A stretch of DNA of 64,000 nt from Lentzea nigeriaca (GTDB lineage Bacteria; Actinomycetota; Actinomycetes; Mycobacteriales; Pseudonocardiaceae), in the NCBI RefSeq assembly GCF_016907955.1, contig NZ_JAFBCX010000005.1, forward strand, positions 601,836 through 665,835. Reading direction: 5' to 3'. The position numbers and the translations under genes were made by a program. The notes below the pieces were generated by a model. The model saw nothing but the letters and a program-made list of their open reading frames with translations. It did not search any database and was not told where the DNA came from. Shown in pieces: positions 49,101 to 56,937 of this stretch. How positions within the stretch are numbered: the stretch's first letter is position 1; the number at the start of each line of letters is the position of its first letter.

Positions 49101-50399
49101 GTCGAGGCGCGGGACGTCCGGATGGGTCAGTACGGCCACTCCAACCAGCCGTCGCACCACATCGCCTACATGTACAACTACGCGGGCAAGCCGTCGGGCA
49201 CCCAGGAGAAGGTGCGGGAGATCCTGTCGCGCCTGTACATCGGCTCCCAGCAGGGCCAGGGCTACGCCGGTGACGAGGACAACGGCGAGATGTCGGCGTG
49301 GTTCCTGTTCTCGTCGCTGGGCTTCTACCCGCTGCAGATGGGCAAGCCGGCCTACGCGATCGGCTCGCCGCTGTTCACCAAGGCCACCGTGGCGCTGGAG
49401 AACGGCAAGAAGCTGGTGATCAACGCGCCGAAGAACAGCGCGAAGAACATCTACGTGCAGGGCGTGAAGGTCAACGGCAAGACGTGGAACAAGACGTCCC
49501 TGCCGCACGACGTCCTCGCGGCCGGCGCCACGATCGACTTCGACATGGGCCCGGCGCCGTCCGCGTGGGGCACGGGCACCGGCGACGTGCCGGACTCGAT
49601 CACCACGGGCAACGCGGTTCCGACGCCGCTGCGCGACGTCTCGTCCGGTGTGTCCGTCGGCGCCCTGGTGGACAACAACTCCGCGACCTCCGCGGTGGTC
49701 CGCTCGTTCGACTTCAAGGCGGCCGACGCCAAGGAGAAGGCGGAGTTCTACACGCTGACCAACGCGAAGTCGGGCAAGTCCCCGTCGTCGTGGGAGCTCA
49801 AGGCCTCCTACGACGGCAAGACGTGGGCGACGGTCGACAAGCGCTCCGGCGAGAACTTCCAGTGGCAGCAATACACCCGGTCGTTCAAGATCGCGTCACC
49901 GGGCCGCTACAACTTCTACCGCCTGGAGTTCTCCGAGGACGTCGCGCTGGCGGAGTTCGAGCTGATGTCGAAGCCGCTGCCCGCCTGCACCTCGACGGTG
50001 ACCGGCACGGTCGACGGAGGCCTGGAGGTCAAGGGCGTGACCTGTGTGGACGGTGCGGAGCTCAACGGCCCCGTCACGGTCGCGCGCGGCGCCACGCTGC
50101 TGATGTTCGGCGGCGAGATCAAGGGCCCGCTGTCGGCGACGGACGCGTCCTCCGTGGTGCTCGTCGGCGTGAAGGTCGGCGGCCCGGTGTCGGCGCACGG
50201 CACCACCACCGAAGTCGCGCTCGAGAACAGCTCGATCGGTGGCCCTGTGTCACTGACGTCGAACAAGACCAGGTCGGTGGTGGCGTTCTCGACCGTCGGC
50301 GGCCCGTTGTCCTGCACGGGCAACACCCCGGAGCCGTCGAACAACGGCTTCCAGAACGAAGTGAAGGGGCCGAAGGCAGGACAGTGCACCGGTCTGTAA
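46173..50399 (+). CDS. Secreted GH92 glycosidase with carbohydrate-binding domains; Gln at the catalytic-acid site
   Basis: 1408 residues from ATG 46173 (GGAAGGG site; Sec signal peptide ending AAAA-APE, about 1-33). Order: F5/8C-like domain (about 75-225), GH92 beta-sandwich and catalytic domain (about 410-1130; SRGNNFPATAVPHGFNFW, DLMTGTSSDVAFADAYLKG, GDEDNGEMSAWFLFSSLGFYPL), second F5/8C-like domain (about 1150-1265), and a repetitive GPV/GPL tail. GH92 enzymes are calcium-dependent exo-alpha-mannosidases. Where most have G-N-E-P, this has S-N-Q-P (Gln 992, codon at 49146), as reported for phosphomannosidases that need no general acid. Probably cleaves mannose-1-phosphate diesters outside the cell. 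Confidence 0.93.
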   Translation: MRQLGKRRATTLLSVAITATLVCGVTSGNAAAAPEESGVGFSSSFEDGQPQPSWVSTVETDPAGNPKSAGVVGSNGTSLPGNVAEKAAVAANGENAPNEGVDKINDGNINTKWLVFASTGWVTFDFGASPQTIKKYSVSSANDEPERDPKDWTLQGSNDGTNWTVVDTRTGESFAERFQTKVYDVASPASYRRYKLDVTANHGTDIVQISEIELSDGSTNPPAPNMRSLVGSGPTNGYTAKSRVGWTGQKAFRTQGRHTTEGRAYSYNKVFDVDVKVGPQTELSYMIFPDWVNDNLNYPSTYSSVDLAFSDGTYLSDLKAVDQHGAVLSPQGQGAGKFLYTNQWNKVASTIGAVAAGKTIKRVLVAYDGPKGPTEFGAWFDDIRVGDVVKTQYAKPSDYVLTTRGTNSNGSFSRGNNFPATAVPHGFNFWTPMTNAGSQSWLYEYQQRNNAQNLPTLQAFTASHEPSPWMGDRQTFQVMPSDKAPTQDRALRSLPFKHDNEIAKAHYYGVTFENGMKTEIAPTDHAAVFRFTFPDSSEKNLVFDNVNNQGGLTLDAANGVVTGFSDVRIGSAGTTRLFVYAKADKPVTASGKLSGFGRDNVGGYFSFGDKTVELRIATSLISVDQAKSNLEQEIKPADTFDAVRDRAQAAWDKILGILSVEGASEEQLITLYSNMYRLYLYPNSGYEKVGDKMQYASPVSPPAGANTPTHTGAKIVDGKIYVNNGFWDTYRTTWPAYSLFTPSKAGEMAEGFVQQYKDGGWISRWSSPGYADLMTGTSSDVAFADAYLKGVSNFDIKAAYDAAVKNASVVPPNSAVGRKGMDRSVFLGYTGHDQMETEAWSWAIEGYLNDFGIASMAKALHEKTGEKRYAEEYEYFLNRAQNYVLTFDKRIGFFQGRNVDGSWRVEDPAKYNPQDWRYDYTETNGWNMAFTVPHDGQGLANLYGGRDKLAAKLDQFFSLPETAKFPGGYGGVIHEMVEARDVRMGQYGHSNQPSHHIAYMYNYAGKPSGTQEKVREILSRLYIGSQQGQGYAGDEDNGEMSAWFLFSSLGFYPLQMGKPAYAIGSPLFTKATVALENGKKLVINAPKNSAKNIYVQGVKVNGKTWNKTSLPHDVLAAGATIDFDMGPAPSAWGTGTGDVPDSITTGNAVPTPLRDVSSGVSVGALVDNNSATSAVVRSFDFKAADAKEKAEFYTLTNAKSGKSPSSWELKASYDGKTWATVDKRSGENFQWQQYTRSFKIASPGRYNFYRLEFSEDVALAEFELMSKPLPACTSTVTGTVDGGLEVKGVTCVDGAELNGPVTVARGATLLMFGGEIKGPLSATDASSVVLVGVKVGGPVSAHGTTTEVALENSSIGGPVSLTSNKTRSVVAFSTVGGPLSCTGNTPEPSNNGFQNEVKGPKAGQCTGL

Positions 50400-50424
50400 C
50401 GAGTAACTGATCTCGTTTGAGCCG

Positions 50425-50459
50425 GAAAGGCCGCGTTCCGTCACGGAGCGCGGCTTTTC
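50425..50459 (+). terminator. Terminator after GH92
   Basis: GAAAGGCCGCGTTCCG pairs with CGGAGCGCGGCTTTTC (one G-T pair), followed by T-rich sequence, 26 bases after the stop. The rest of the gap to 50658 shows no gene. Confidence 0.75.
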
Positions 50460-50658
50460 TCGTTCACCTGAACGGATCTATCCCGTTCGGACATACTTCG
50501 ATGAGATCTTGACAATTCATCGGCTGGTGGCGGGGGAGGCTGTTGTGGTGCCGTTCGAGCGAGGCCGCGTCTGGGTGGCCGTGCCACAACCGCGAACCCC
50601 AGTTCCGTCACGAACGGGAGCGCCGTCCACTAAGGACGGATTCCGCGACCTCCCGGCC

Positions 50659-51567
50659 TCACCAAGAAAGCTCCCGGCACCGCTGCGCTGACGAGCCACC
50701 CTCGACCTGCAACGTCGCGTGCTCGATGTGGTACTTGGTCGCCAGCAACGACTGCGCCGCCTTGAGCACCGTCTCGTGATCCGCGTCCTTCGCGGTCGTG
50801 AGGTGCGCCGAGGCCACCTCCATGCCACTGGTGAGCGTCCACACGTGCAGGTCGTGCGCCTCAGTCACCCCAGGCAACTGCGTGAGGGCCGCCCGCATCT
50901 CGTTGACGTCCAACCGCTCCGGCGCGTGCTGGAACAGGATGTGCAGCGCGTTCTTGGCCAGCCCGTACGTCCGCGGCAGCACCCACACACCGATCAGCAC
51001 GCCCATGATCGGGTCCGCGTACTTCCAGCCCGTCGTCAGCATGACGAGGGCGGAGATCAACACGCCCATCGACCCGACGAGGTCCGCCAGCACCTCGAGA
51101 TAAGCACCCTTGACGTTGATGCTGTCCTTGGCGCCCTCCCTGAGGACACCGAAGCTGACGAGGTTGGCCACCAGCCCGAGCGCCGCCGCGATGAGCACGG
51201 GCCACCCCGGCACCGCAGGCGGGTCCTGGAACCGCCCGACCGCCTCGTAGATCACGTACCCGGCGACCCCGAACAACAACACGGCGTTGGCGAGCGCAGC
51301 CAGCACCTCGGCCCGATAGAAGCCGAACGTCCGGTTCTTGCCGGCCTTGGCCCTGCGCGCCACCATGATCGCGGCCAGCGCCATGCCCACCCCGAGCACG
51401 TCCGTGAGCATGTGCGCGGCATCCGAGATCAGCGCGAGGGACGACGTCGCGAACCCCACGACGAACTCGACCACCATGAACACCGCACCGATGCCGAACG
51501 CGACCCACAGCTTGCCGGCGTGCTGCCCGCCGGCAGACGCCGATCCGTGCCCGTGCCCGTGACCCAT
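50659..51567 (-). CDS. Cation diffusion facilitator metal exporter
   Basis: 302 residues from MGHGHGHGSAS. His-rich N-terminus, six membrane helices, and a cytoplasmic domain (VTEAHDLHVWTLTSGMEVASAHL). Metal-site motifs SLALISDAAHMLTD in helix 2 and AYLEVLADLVGSMGV in helix 5 (Glu in place of the commoner His). Probably exports zinc, cobalt or a similar divalent ion in exchange for protons. ATG 51567 preferred because the His cluster follows at once; ATG 51594 is in frame upstream. Confidence 0.9.
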   Translation of the reverse strand: MGHGHGHGSASAGGQHAGKLWVAFGIGAVFMVVEFVVGFATSSLALISDAAHMLTDVLGVGMALAAIMVARRAKAGKNRTFGFYRAEVLAALANAVLLFGVAGYVIYEAVGRFQDPPAVPGWPVLIAAALGLVANLVSFGVLREGAKDSINVKGAYLEVLADLVGSMGVLISALVMLTTGWKYADPIMGVLIGVWVLPRTYGLAKNALHILFQHAPERLDVNEMRAALTQLPGVTEAHDLHVWTLTSGMEVASAHLTTAKDADHETVLKAAQSLLATKYHIEHATLQVEGGSSAQRCRELSW

Positions 51568-51575
51568 GCCCGGAA

Positions 51576-51589
51576 CATATAGCGATATG
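51576..51589. promoter_or_regulatory. Short palindrome at the exporter start, possible metal-repressor site
   Basis: CATAT-AGCG-ATATG, 9 bases upstream of the exporter ATG. AT-rich palindromes of this sort are bound by ArsR/SmtB metal sensors; no such regulator is in the window. Confidence 0.3.
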
Positions 51590-51716
51590 CGCATGAGTGC
51601 AATCCGCGCCTATTCCCTCACGTGGGGAAGGTGACTGACACCACCTTGGGTCGGTTGGTGGGGGTAGGTGTGAAACCCGGTCGCGCGAGTGCGCTAGGAT
51701 CTTCCACGTAGCTACG

Positions 51717-51791
51717 GCCCCCGTAGCTCAGGGGATAGAGCACCGCCCTCCGGAGGCGGGTGCGCAGGTTCGAATCCTGCCGGGGGCACCA
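51717..51791 (+). tRNA. tRNA-Arg (anticodon CCG)
   Basis: 75 bases including encoded CCA. Acceptor GCCCCCG/CGGGGGC, D arm GCTCAGGGGATAGAGC, anticodon arm CCGCC-CTCCGGA-GGCGG with anticodon CCG, T arm GCAGG-TTCGAAT-CCTGC. Decodes CGG. Its last 17 bases (51775-51791) recur with one mismatch at 63786-63802, and an integrase remnant follows, so it has served as an attachment site. Confidence 0.97.
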
Positions 51792-51809
51792 CGATTGATC
51801 AGCACAAAG

Positions 51810-51844
51810 AGGCCCTTGACCAGCGGGAACGCGGTCAAGGGCCT
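51810..51844 (+). terminator. tRNA-Arg terminator
   Basis: 12-bp arms AGGCCCTTGACC (51810-51821) and complement (51833-51844), 18 bases after the tRNA end. Confidence 0.8.
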
Positions 51845-51922
51845 TACTTGTGTGTCCAGCCGTTCATAGCCGTCTCCAGCCGATCACGACCGTTCACGCC
51901 AAGCGCCAAAAGTTCTGCAGGG

Positions 51923-52270
51923 CTACGAGCTGCCCAGACCAGCCTCGATGCGCCGCTTCACCGCGTCCTCCTCGCCGTCCAGGACCTTCGCGTAGATGCC
52001 GAGCAGCACCTCAACCAAATGACCAGCGATGAGCGTGACTCGAACCGCGGGGACACCGGCCCAGAGCATCGTCGAGACGCCGGCATGCCGGAGGTCGTGG
52101 GGCACGACCTCCAGCGGAGAGGCGAGCACCTCCGGCGAGAACCCGTCCTCACCGGCCCAACGCCAGTACCGCAGGATCGTGTACTTGGGCTTGCGATGCG
52201 GCGAGCCTGAACCTCGGACGAAGCGCAGTGATTGACGAGCATTGAAGAAGGCTCGGCGCCACTGTGCGCC
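51923..52270 (-). pseudogene. Tyrosine integrase remnant (C-terminal catalytic part)
   Basis: The open stretch gives about 115 residues matching the end of a phage/ICE-type tyrosine recombinase: WRRAFFNARQSLRF, then VVPHDLRHAGVSTML (catalytic HxLR), AGH, and the nucleophile in LLGIYAKVLDGEEDAV. The frame begins right after an in-frame TGA (52271-52273) and the N-terminal two thirds are missing. It reads towards the tRNA gene, the normal placement for an integrase beside its attachment site. Clearly a relic of an integrated element. Confidence 0.8.
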
Positions 52271-52386
52271 TCAAGGGCCATCCGAACAGGATCGAGCCCC
52301 GTACTCGCAGGGCACCGGTGAGCAGATGATCATCTTCTCGATCATGAGCCCGATCCGATGCACTTGGCGTCAACTTCTGCTTCCGC

Positions 52387-52875
52387 TTAGCCAGAGCCCG
52401 TTCCTCGCGTTCGTGGCCCCTCTCGAAGGCATCTCCTCTCGAAGGCATCTTCGGCGCTGCACAGAAGACGGTCGATGCCGACCATCCACACGATGTGCTG
52501 GCCTTCGATGTAGCCCTCCTCGTCACGAGATGAAGCGCCCAGCGTGAAGCTTTCTGTTGTCCAGCACAGCGAACGGAGGGCCCAGCTGGCTGGCTCGACG
52601 AGGCCAGAGGTCGTCGGTCCCACGATGAGTGCTCCGCTTTCCGCGAGCCCCTGATGTGCCCACGCCGCCGAGCGAGCCAGCACGGCTGTGGTGGCTCGCC
52701 CAGCGGCAGTAGGGCGCAGGTGTTGAGTGTCGGTGAGAGCGATGAGTCCCGTGAAGCCAGCGTCCTTCTTCACTTCAAGCAGTGGGTGCAGGTCGTGGGA
52801 CGCGTGGCCATGGAGCACAGGTGCGATGCGGTGGTGAAGATGGCGGGCGAACGCATGCTCACCGACGATCACCAA
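52387..52875 (-). CDS. Unrecognised ORF, perhaps a fragment
   Basis: 162 residues from a TTG, with moderate GC at third positions (lower than neighbours). Coherent stretches such as GFTGLIALTDTQHLRPTAAGRATTAVLARSA and ALIVGPTTSGLVEPASWALRSL read as protein, but there is no proper start and no family I know. Its 5' end overlaps the opposing frame at 52840. Probably a leftover of the integrated element. Confidence 0.3.
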   Translation of the reverse strand: MVIVGEHAFARHLHHRIAPVLHGHASHDLHPLLEVKKDAGFTGLIALTDTQHLRPTAAGRATTAVLARSAAWAHQGLAESGALIVGPTTSGLVEPASWALRSLCWTTESFTLGASSRDEEGYIEGQHIVWMVGIDRLLCSAEDAFERRCLREGPRTRGTGSG

Positions 52876-53390
52876 CCGCCGCCCGCCAGGAACGGTCCGG
52901 TGCGGCGAGCCGCAAACCGGCTGTGCCGGCAGTGGACCAGGTGGACGGTGACCGGGTGCCTCTCGCTAGTGGCCCTCGGCTCGACGTTGTGGTTCGGGAT
53001 CTGGCTGGGAACGCCCGCACCCCACCAGGCGTCCCCCGCGCCGACGACGACTCGACCGGTGGTGGTGCCGGAAGCCCCGGCCACCACACGACAGCCGCCA
53101 GGTGTCGCGAAGCCGGTCGCCCCACCGGCCCCGAACCGGGTCGTCTACGGGTTCGTGCAGGTCGGAGACTCCTACTACCCGCAGGAGCCGTGCTCGGCCG
53201 CCGACCAGACCAGCCTCAACTGGCAATGTGCCCAGATCAACGATGCGCCGCGCAACGGGTCAAGCCGACGCTTGTCGCGGTAGTCGTCCCCTTGGCCCGG
53301 CAGCAGCACTTCGACCAGGTGTCGCTGAGGATCGAGGCGGTCGAACGGGAAGCCGACTGGGGCGAGGCAGCGGTGGTCCCGGTCAGGTGA
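52840..53390 (+). pseudogene. Membrane-anchored protein gene with a probable frameshift
   Basis: From ATG 52840 a coding-like frame gives a basic N-terminus, one membrane helix (WTVTGCLSLVALGSTLWFGIWLG), a Pro/Thr linker and RVVYGFVQVGDSYYPQEPCSAADQTSLNWQCAQIN. It stops at 53283. The next frame carries on with equally good codon use (VKPTLVAVVVPLARQQHFDQVSLRIEAVE) to 53390. One missing G in the run at about 53256 (AACGGGTC) would join them. Either a real one-base deletion or a sequencing error. Function unknown. Confidence 0.5.
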
Positions 53391-53522
53391 TCGGCGCGTG
53401 GGCGGCCGGGACAGGGCAGCCGCCCACGCAACAGCTCAAGCACTCGTTCGGGAACGAATCAGTTTGCTTTCAAAAGAACAAGTGAGTTCATTTGTTATGA
53501 CGCAATGAGTACAGACCGAGCC

Positions 53523-53645
53523 TCAGGCGTGAAGCGCCTGCGAGGTGACAGCAGGCGAACCATAAATGATACCGCCCCAGTCTGGCAGCAACGACGCGAA
53601 CGCCAGGGCGACACCCAGCGTGGCTACTACTGCGAGTTTTCTCAT
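53523..53645 (-). CDS. Short predicted exported peptide downstream of the SARP gene
   Basis: A 40-residue frame: MRK, a hydrophobic core (LAVVATLGVALAFASLL), then a polar tail (PDWGGIIYGSPAVTS). This is a textbook small signal-peptide layout, 95 bases after the SARP-TPR gene in the same direction. No strong ribosome site. It may be a secreted peptide sensed by the TPR regulator, as in other TPR regulator-peptide pairs, but this is inference from position. Confidence 0.35.
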   Translation of the reverse strand: MRKLAVVATLGVALAFASLLPDWGGIIYGSPAVTSQALHA

Positions 53646-53740
53646 GGCGAGGGACGGTACACCCCATGGGGAATCAACCAGCCATTGGGGTCAGGGCAAG
53701 CACACGAACCGTGACAGCGCAGGACTACTCGAACCGTCAA

Positions 53741-56722
53741 TCACTCTGTCGAAGGAACCCCATCGTGTCGGCTACGCAGAGATAGATCGGACTCGCGCGG
53801 CGTAGCCGTTCCCTCGATGCGGGGATCCGGAATGGACCACCGGGCCTCGCGGTGCGCCTGGACGTGCGCCAACAGGAGGTCGTCCTCCTGACCTGGAGCG
53901 CCTCGGAGCAGGTCAGCGGCTTGCCTCCAGCAATCCGCCGCTGCAGTGAGATCGTCGGCAATCGCGCGGACGTGGCCGAGCACGTGCCACGCACGAGCTT
54001 GCGAATGAGCGTGCCGGCAAAGTCCGGTCGCTTTTTCCGCCGCGTCGGCCGACTGCACGAAAGAGCCGAGATCGTAGAGAGCTTCGGACATCACGAGAAG
54101 CGCTTCGCCCATACCCGACTTGTCACCGCTGCGAGTATGAGCTTCGAGTGCACGTTCACTGCAGGACAGCGCCTTGTTACTCTCGCCGTGCTCGTGGTAC
54201 ATCTTGGCCAATTCAGTCAACGTCGTTCCCTGGCCGCGCACATCGCCCACTTCTTCTCGAATCACCAGTGCCTGTTCGTGATAGTCGAGTGCAACCTCGT
54301 CCAATTCCATCTGGTGATGCGCATTGGCCAGTTGATCCAAAGCACACGCCTCAATGATCCGCTCGCCCATTCCCCGAAGGAGGTCGAGCACCTTCTCGTA
54401 GATCGCGATGGCGATGCGGGTCTGGCCGGCCTTGAGGTGTACGCTGCCCAGGTTCTGCCTGCTCAGCGCACTCAGTTCCCGATGTCCGAGTTCGTCCGCC
54501 AACACCGCGGCAGCAGACAGCATCTGCCGCGCTTCGTCGTACCGACCGAGCCAATGCAGCACGACACCGAGGTTGTTGAGCGTGCCGCACTCCCCCTCCC
54601 GGTGACCCAGTTCACGAGCCGAGGACAACGCGATTTCATGACTGAGCCTCAGGTCCTCGTAAAACCCGAAGCGATCGTATGATTCATTCATGTTCGCCGC
54701 CAGCCGCCAGGCGTGATCATGAAAACCATGTCTTGCGGCATGCGACACAACAGCAGCTAGATTGGTCTGCTCTCGAGCGAACCAATCCAGGGCGGAACTC
54801 ACGGTGTCGAACTTCACGGCGCCGTGCCAGGAAATTCCATTCAGCATGGGAACCCGGGTCCGCTCGGGAGTCACGCGCTGCGCCGCATTCCAGGTCGACG
54901 CGAGATACCAATCAAGTAGGCGATTGAGTACCAATTCCCGCTGATCAGGAGTTTCCTCCAGGCGCGCCAGATCGACGGCGTAACCGAAGAGGAGATCGTG
55001 GAGCCTGAAGCGGCTGGCTGAGATCTGCCGGACCAGGTTCGCCTTCACCAGCAGCCGAAGGTGCTCGACGACCACGGACTCGTGCTCGCCGAGGACCGCG
55101 CCCACTGCCGAGATGTCGAACTCCGGGCCGGGGTGCAGGCCCAGGCGGCGGAAGCTCAGCGCGACCTCGGTTGGCAAGGCGCGGTACGACCAGCTGAACG
55201 CGCAGGACAACGTCGTGCACTCGTCGTCGCTGTCCGCGGAGTCCAGCAGGCCGAGACCTTCCTGCCGGCGCAACTCGTCCGCCAGCTCCAGCAGCGTGAG
55301 GTAGGGCCGGTCGACGGCGAGCTGAGCGATGATCCGCAGGCAGAGCGGAAGGCCCTGGGCAAGCCGCACCAGTTCGGCCAAGCCGTCGTCCTCGCCGGAA
55401 CGGCCTCTGCCGTCGAGTTCGGCCAGCAGCAGGGCGGTGGACTCCTCTTGCGTCAGCGGCGGCACCTCCACCGTCCGCACGCCCTCGCGGATCGTGAGTC
55501 CCTTGAGCTCGATCCGGCTGGTCACGAGACAGCAGCAGTCGGCCGCCGCGGCGAGGATCGGGCGGACCTGGGCGGCGTCGCGGGCGTTGTCGAGGATCAG
55601 CACGATATTCTTGCCGCTCAACGACCTCCTGAGCCGGACACGTCGTTCGTCAACGGTCAGCCGGTCGAGCGGCACCCCCAGCGACGCCAGCAGGATGGCT
55701 ATGGCGTCGTCCGGCGCCATAGGTGCGGTGGGTCCGTGTCCGCTCAGGTTGACGAACAGCTGGCCGTCCGGGAACCGGGACTTCCGATGGTGCGCCCATC
55801 GGGTCGCGAGACTCGTCTTGCCCGCGGCCGGCATGCCGTGCAGTGCGACGACCTGCCCTTGGCCTGCGGCGAGGAGGGCGTCCAGTCGAACGAGGAGGTT
55901 CTTGCGGCCGACGAAGTTGGGGATGTCCCTCTCGAGCTGCCGCGGCGGTTCCGGGTCGATCTTGCTCACGATCGCCGTGCCCGCCTGCTTCCTCAGCACG
56001 GCCCGGTAGAGCTCGCGCATTTCCGGGCCCGGCTCGGCGCCGACCGCATATTCCAGCCGGGAGCAGAACTCGCTGTAGAACTCGAGCGCTTTCGAGTACT
56101 TGCCCATCCCGTCGAGCGATCGCATGTAGTGGCGGGCGAACATCTCCTCGGTGTCGTGCTCGTCGACCAAACGGCCGACTGCGCTCATCACTTCGCTGTA
56201 TTCGCCCAGCTGCAGCTGACTGTCGAACAACACGTAGTAGGCAGGTAGCCGATCGAATTGCTCCATCTGGGCACGGCAGTGATCCGACCAGGTTCCACTC
56301 AGATCCGCAAGCGGCTTGCCGTGCCACAATTCGAGCGCTTCCTGCACCAGAGTTTTAGCCAAAAAGTGGTCATCGCTCGCGGACGCCTGTCTAGCTTTTG
56401 TCACCAAATTCCGGAAGCGGTGCAGATCGACCAGCATCGGATCGAGATCAAGGCGGTAAGCAGCACCTTCCTTGCGCAGCTGACCACCGGAGCCCGACTC
56501 GGCGAGAACCTTGCGCAGCCTGCTCACGATGGGATGCAGCCGTCCTTTTGAGACTCGCAGGGTCTCGCCGCGCCACAGTTCATCGATGATCAGGTCTATC
56601 GGCACGGGACGTCCGACTTCATGGAGCAGCAAGGCCAAAACACCGCGCTGTTGCGCCTTGCCGAGGTGAATACTCCCGTCACCTGTCAGCAAGGACGTCG
56701 TCCCCAAGATCTTGAATTCCAC
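53741..56722 (-). CDS. SARP-family regulator with NB-ARC and TPR domains (AfsR-like)
   Basis: 993 residues from GTG 56722 (GAGGGG site; the frame runs to 56905 but that part is not protein-like). Order: OmpR-type winged helix (FKILGTTSLL..., about 1-95), bacterial transcriptional activator domain (VDLHRFRNLVTKARQA to ALEFYSEFCSRLEYAVGAEPG, about 98-245), NB-ARC ATPase (FVGRKNLLVRLDALL; P-loop GMPAAGKTSLA about 297; Walker B IVLILDNA), then TPR repeats (about 640-980). SARPs activate secondary-metabolism or stress genes. Divergent from the GT-B gene. Confidence 0.93.
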   Translation of the reverse strand: MEFKILGTTSLLTGDGSIHLGKAQQRGVLALLLHEVGRPVPIDLIIDELWRGETLRVSKGRLHPIVSRLRKVLAESGSGGQLRKEGAAYRLDLDPMLVDLHRFRNLVTKARQASASDDHFLAKTLVQEALELWHGKPLADLSGTWSDHCRAQMEQFDRLPAYYVLFDSQLQLGEYSEVMSAVGRLVDEHDTEEMFARHYMRSLDGMGKYSKALEFYSEFCSRLEYAVGAEPGPEMRELYRAVLRKQAGTAIVSKIDPEPPRQLERDIPNFVGRKNLLVRLDALLAAGQGQVVALHGMPAAGKTSLATRWAHHRKSRFPDGQLFVNLSGHGPTAPMAPDDAIAILLASLGVPLDRLTVDERRVRLRRSLSGKNIVLILDNARDAAQVRPILAAAADCCCLVTSRIELKGLTIREGVRTVEVPPLTQEESTALLLAELDGRGRSGEDDGLAELVRLAQGLPLCLRIIAQLAVDRPYLTLLELADELRRQEGLGLLDSADSDDECTTLSCAFSWSYRALPTEVALSFRRLGLHPGPEFDISAVGAVLGEHESVVVEHLRLLVKANLVRQISASRFRLHDLLFGYAVDLARLEETPDQRELVLNRLLDWYLASTWNAAQRVTPERTRVPMLNGISWHGAVKFDTVSSALDWFAREQTNLAAVVSHAARHGFHDHAWRLAANMNESYDRFGFYEDLRLSHEIALSSARELGHREGECGTLNNLGVVLHWLGRYDEARQMLSAAAVLADELGHRELSALSRQNLGSVHLKAGQTRIAIAIYEKVLDLLRGMGERIIEACALDQLANAHHQMELDEVALDYHEQALVIREEVGDVRGQGTTLTELAKMYHEHGESNKALSCSERALEAHTRSGDKSGMGEALLVMSEALYDLGSFVQSADAAEKATGLCRHAHSQARAWHVLGHVRAIADDLTAAADCWRQAADLLRGAPGQEDDLLLAHVQAHREARWSIPDPRIEGTATPRESDLSLRSRHDGVPSTE

Positions 56723-56937
56723 CAGCGTCTCACCCCTCGCTGGTCCCACTTGCACGCCCAGGATGACCAGTGTGCACTTCGCACTTGAATTCCAGCAGGC
56801 CGAATGTTCCCAATTGCTCCAAATCAGTGAGGCCAGGACCGGCATTCGGAGGGGCAAGTTCACGGCAAGCGGATGGGCAAGCGCCATCCGCATCCTTGGT
56901 GCCAACGGGGCTCATTGCTGGACCGAGGGGAAGATTC

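Noticed and set aside
46281..49871. 1196-residue open frame on the minus strand opposite GH92
   Set aside because: It is the mirror of the GC-biased GH92 codons; composition is Arg/Val/His-rich with no domain, and the plus-strand gene has clear family motifs.
53505..53714. Plus-strand 69-residue frame in the gap after the decayed genes
   Set aside because: Composition is not protein-like; the opposite strand has the better small frame with a signal-peptide layout.
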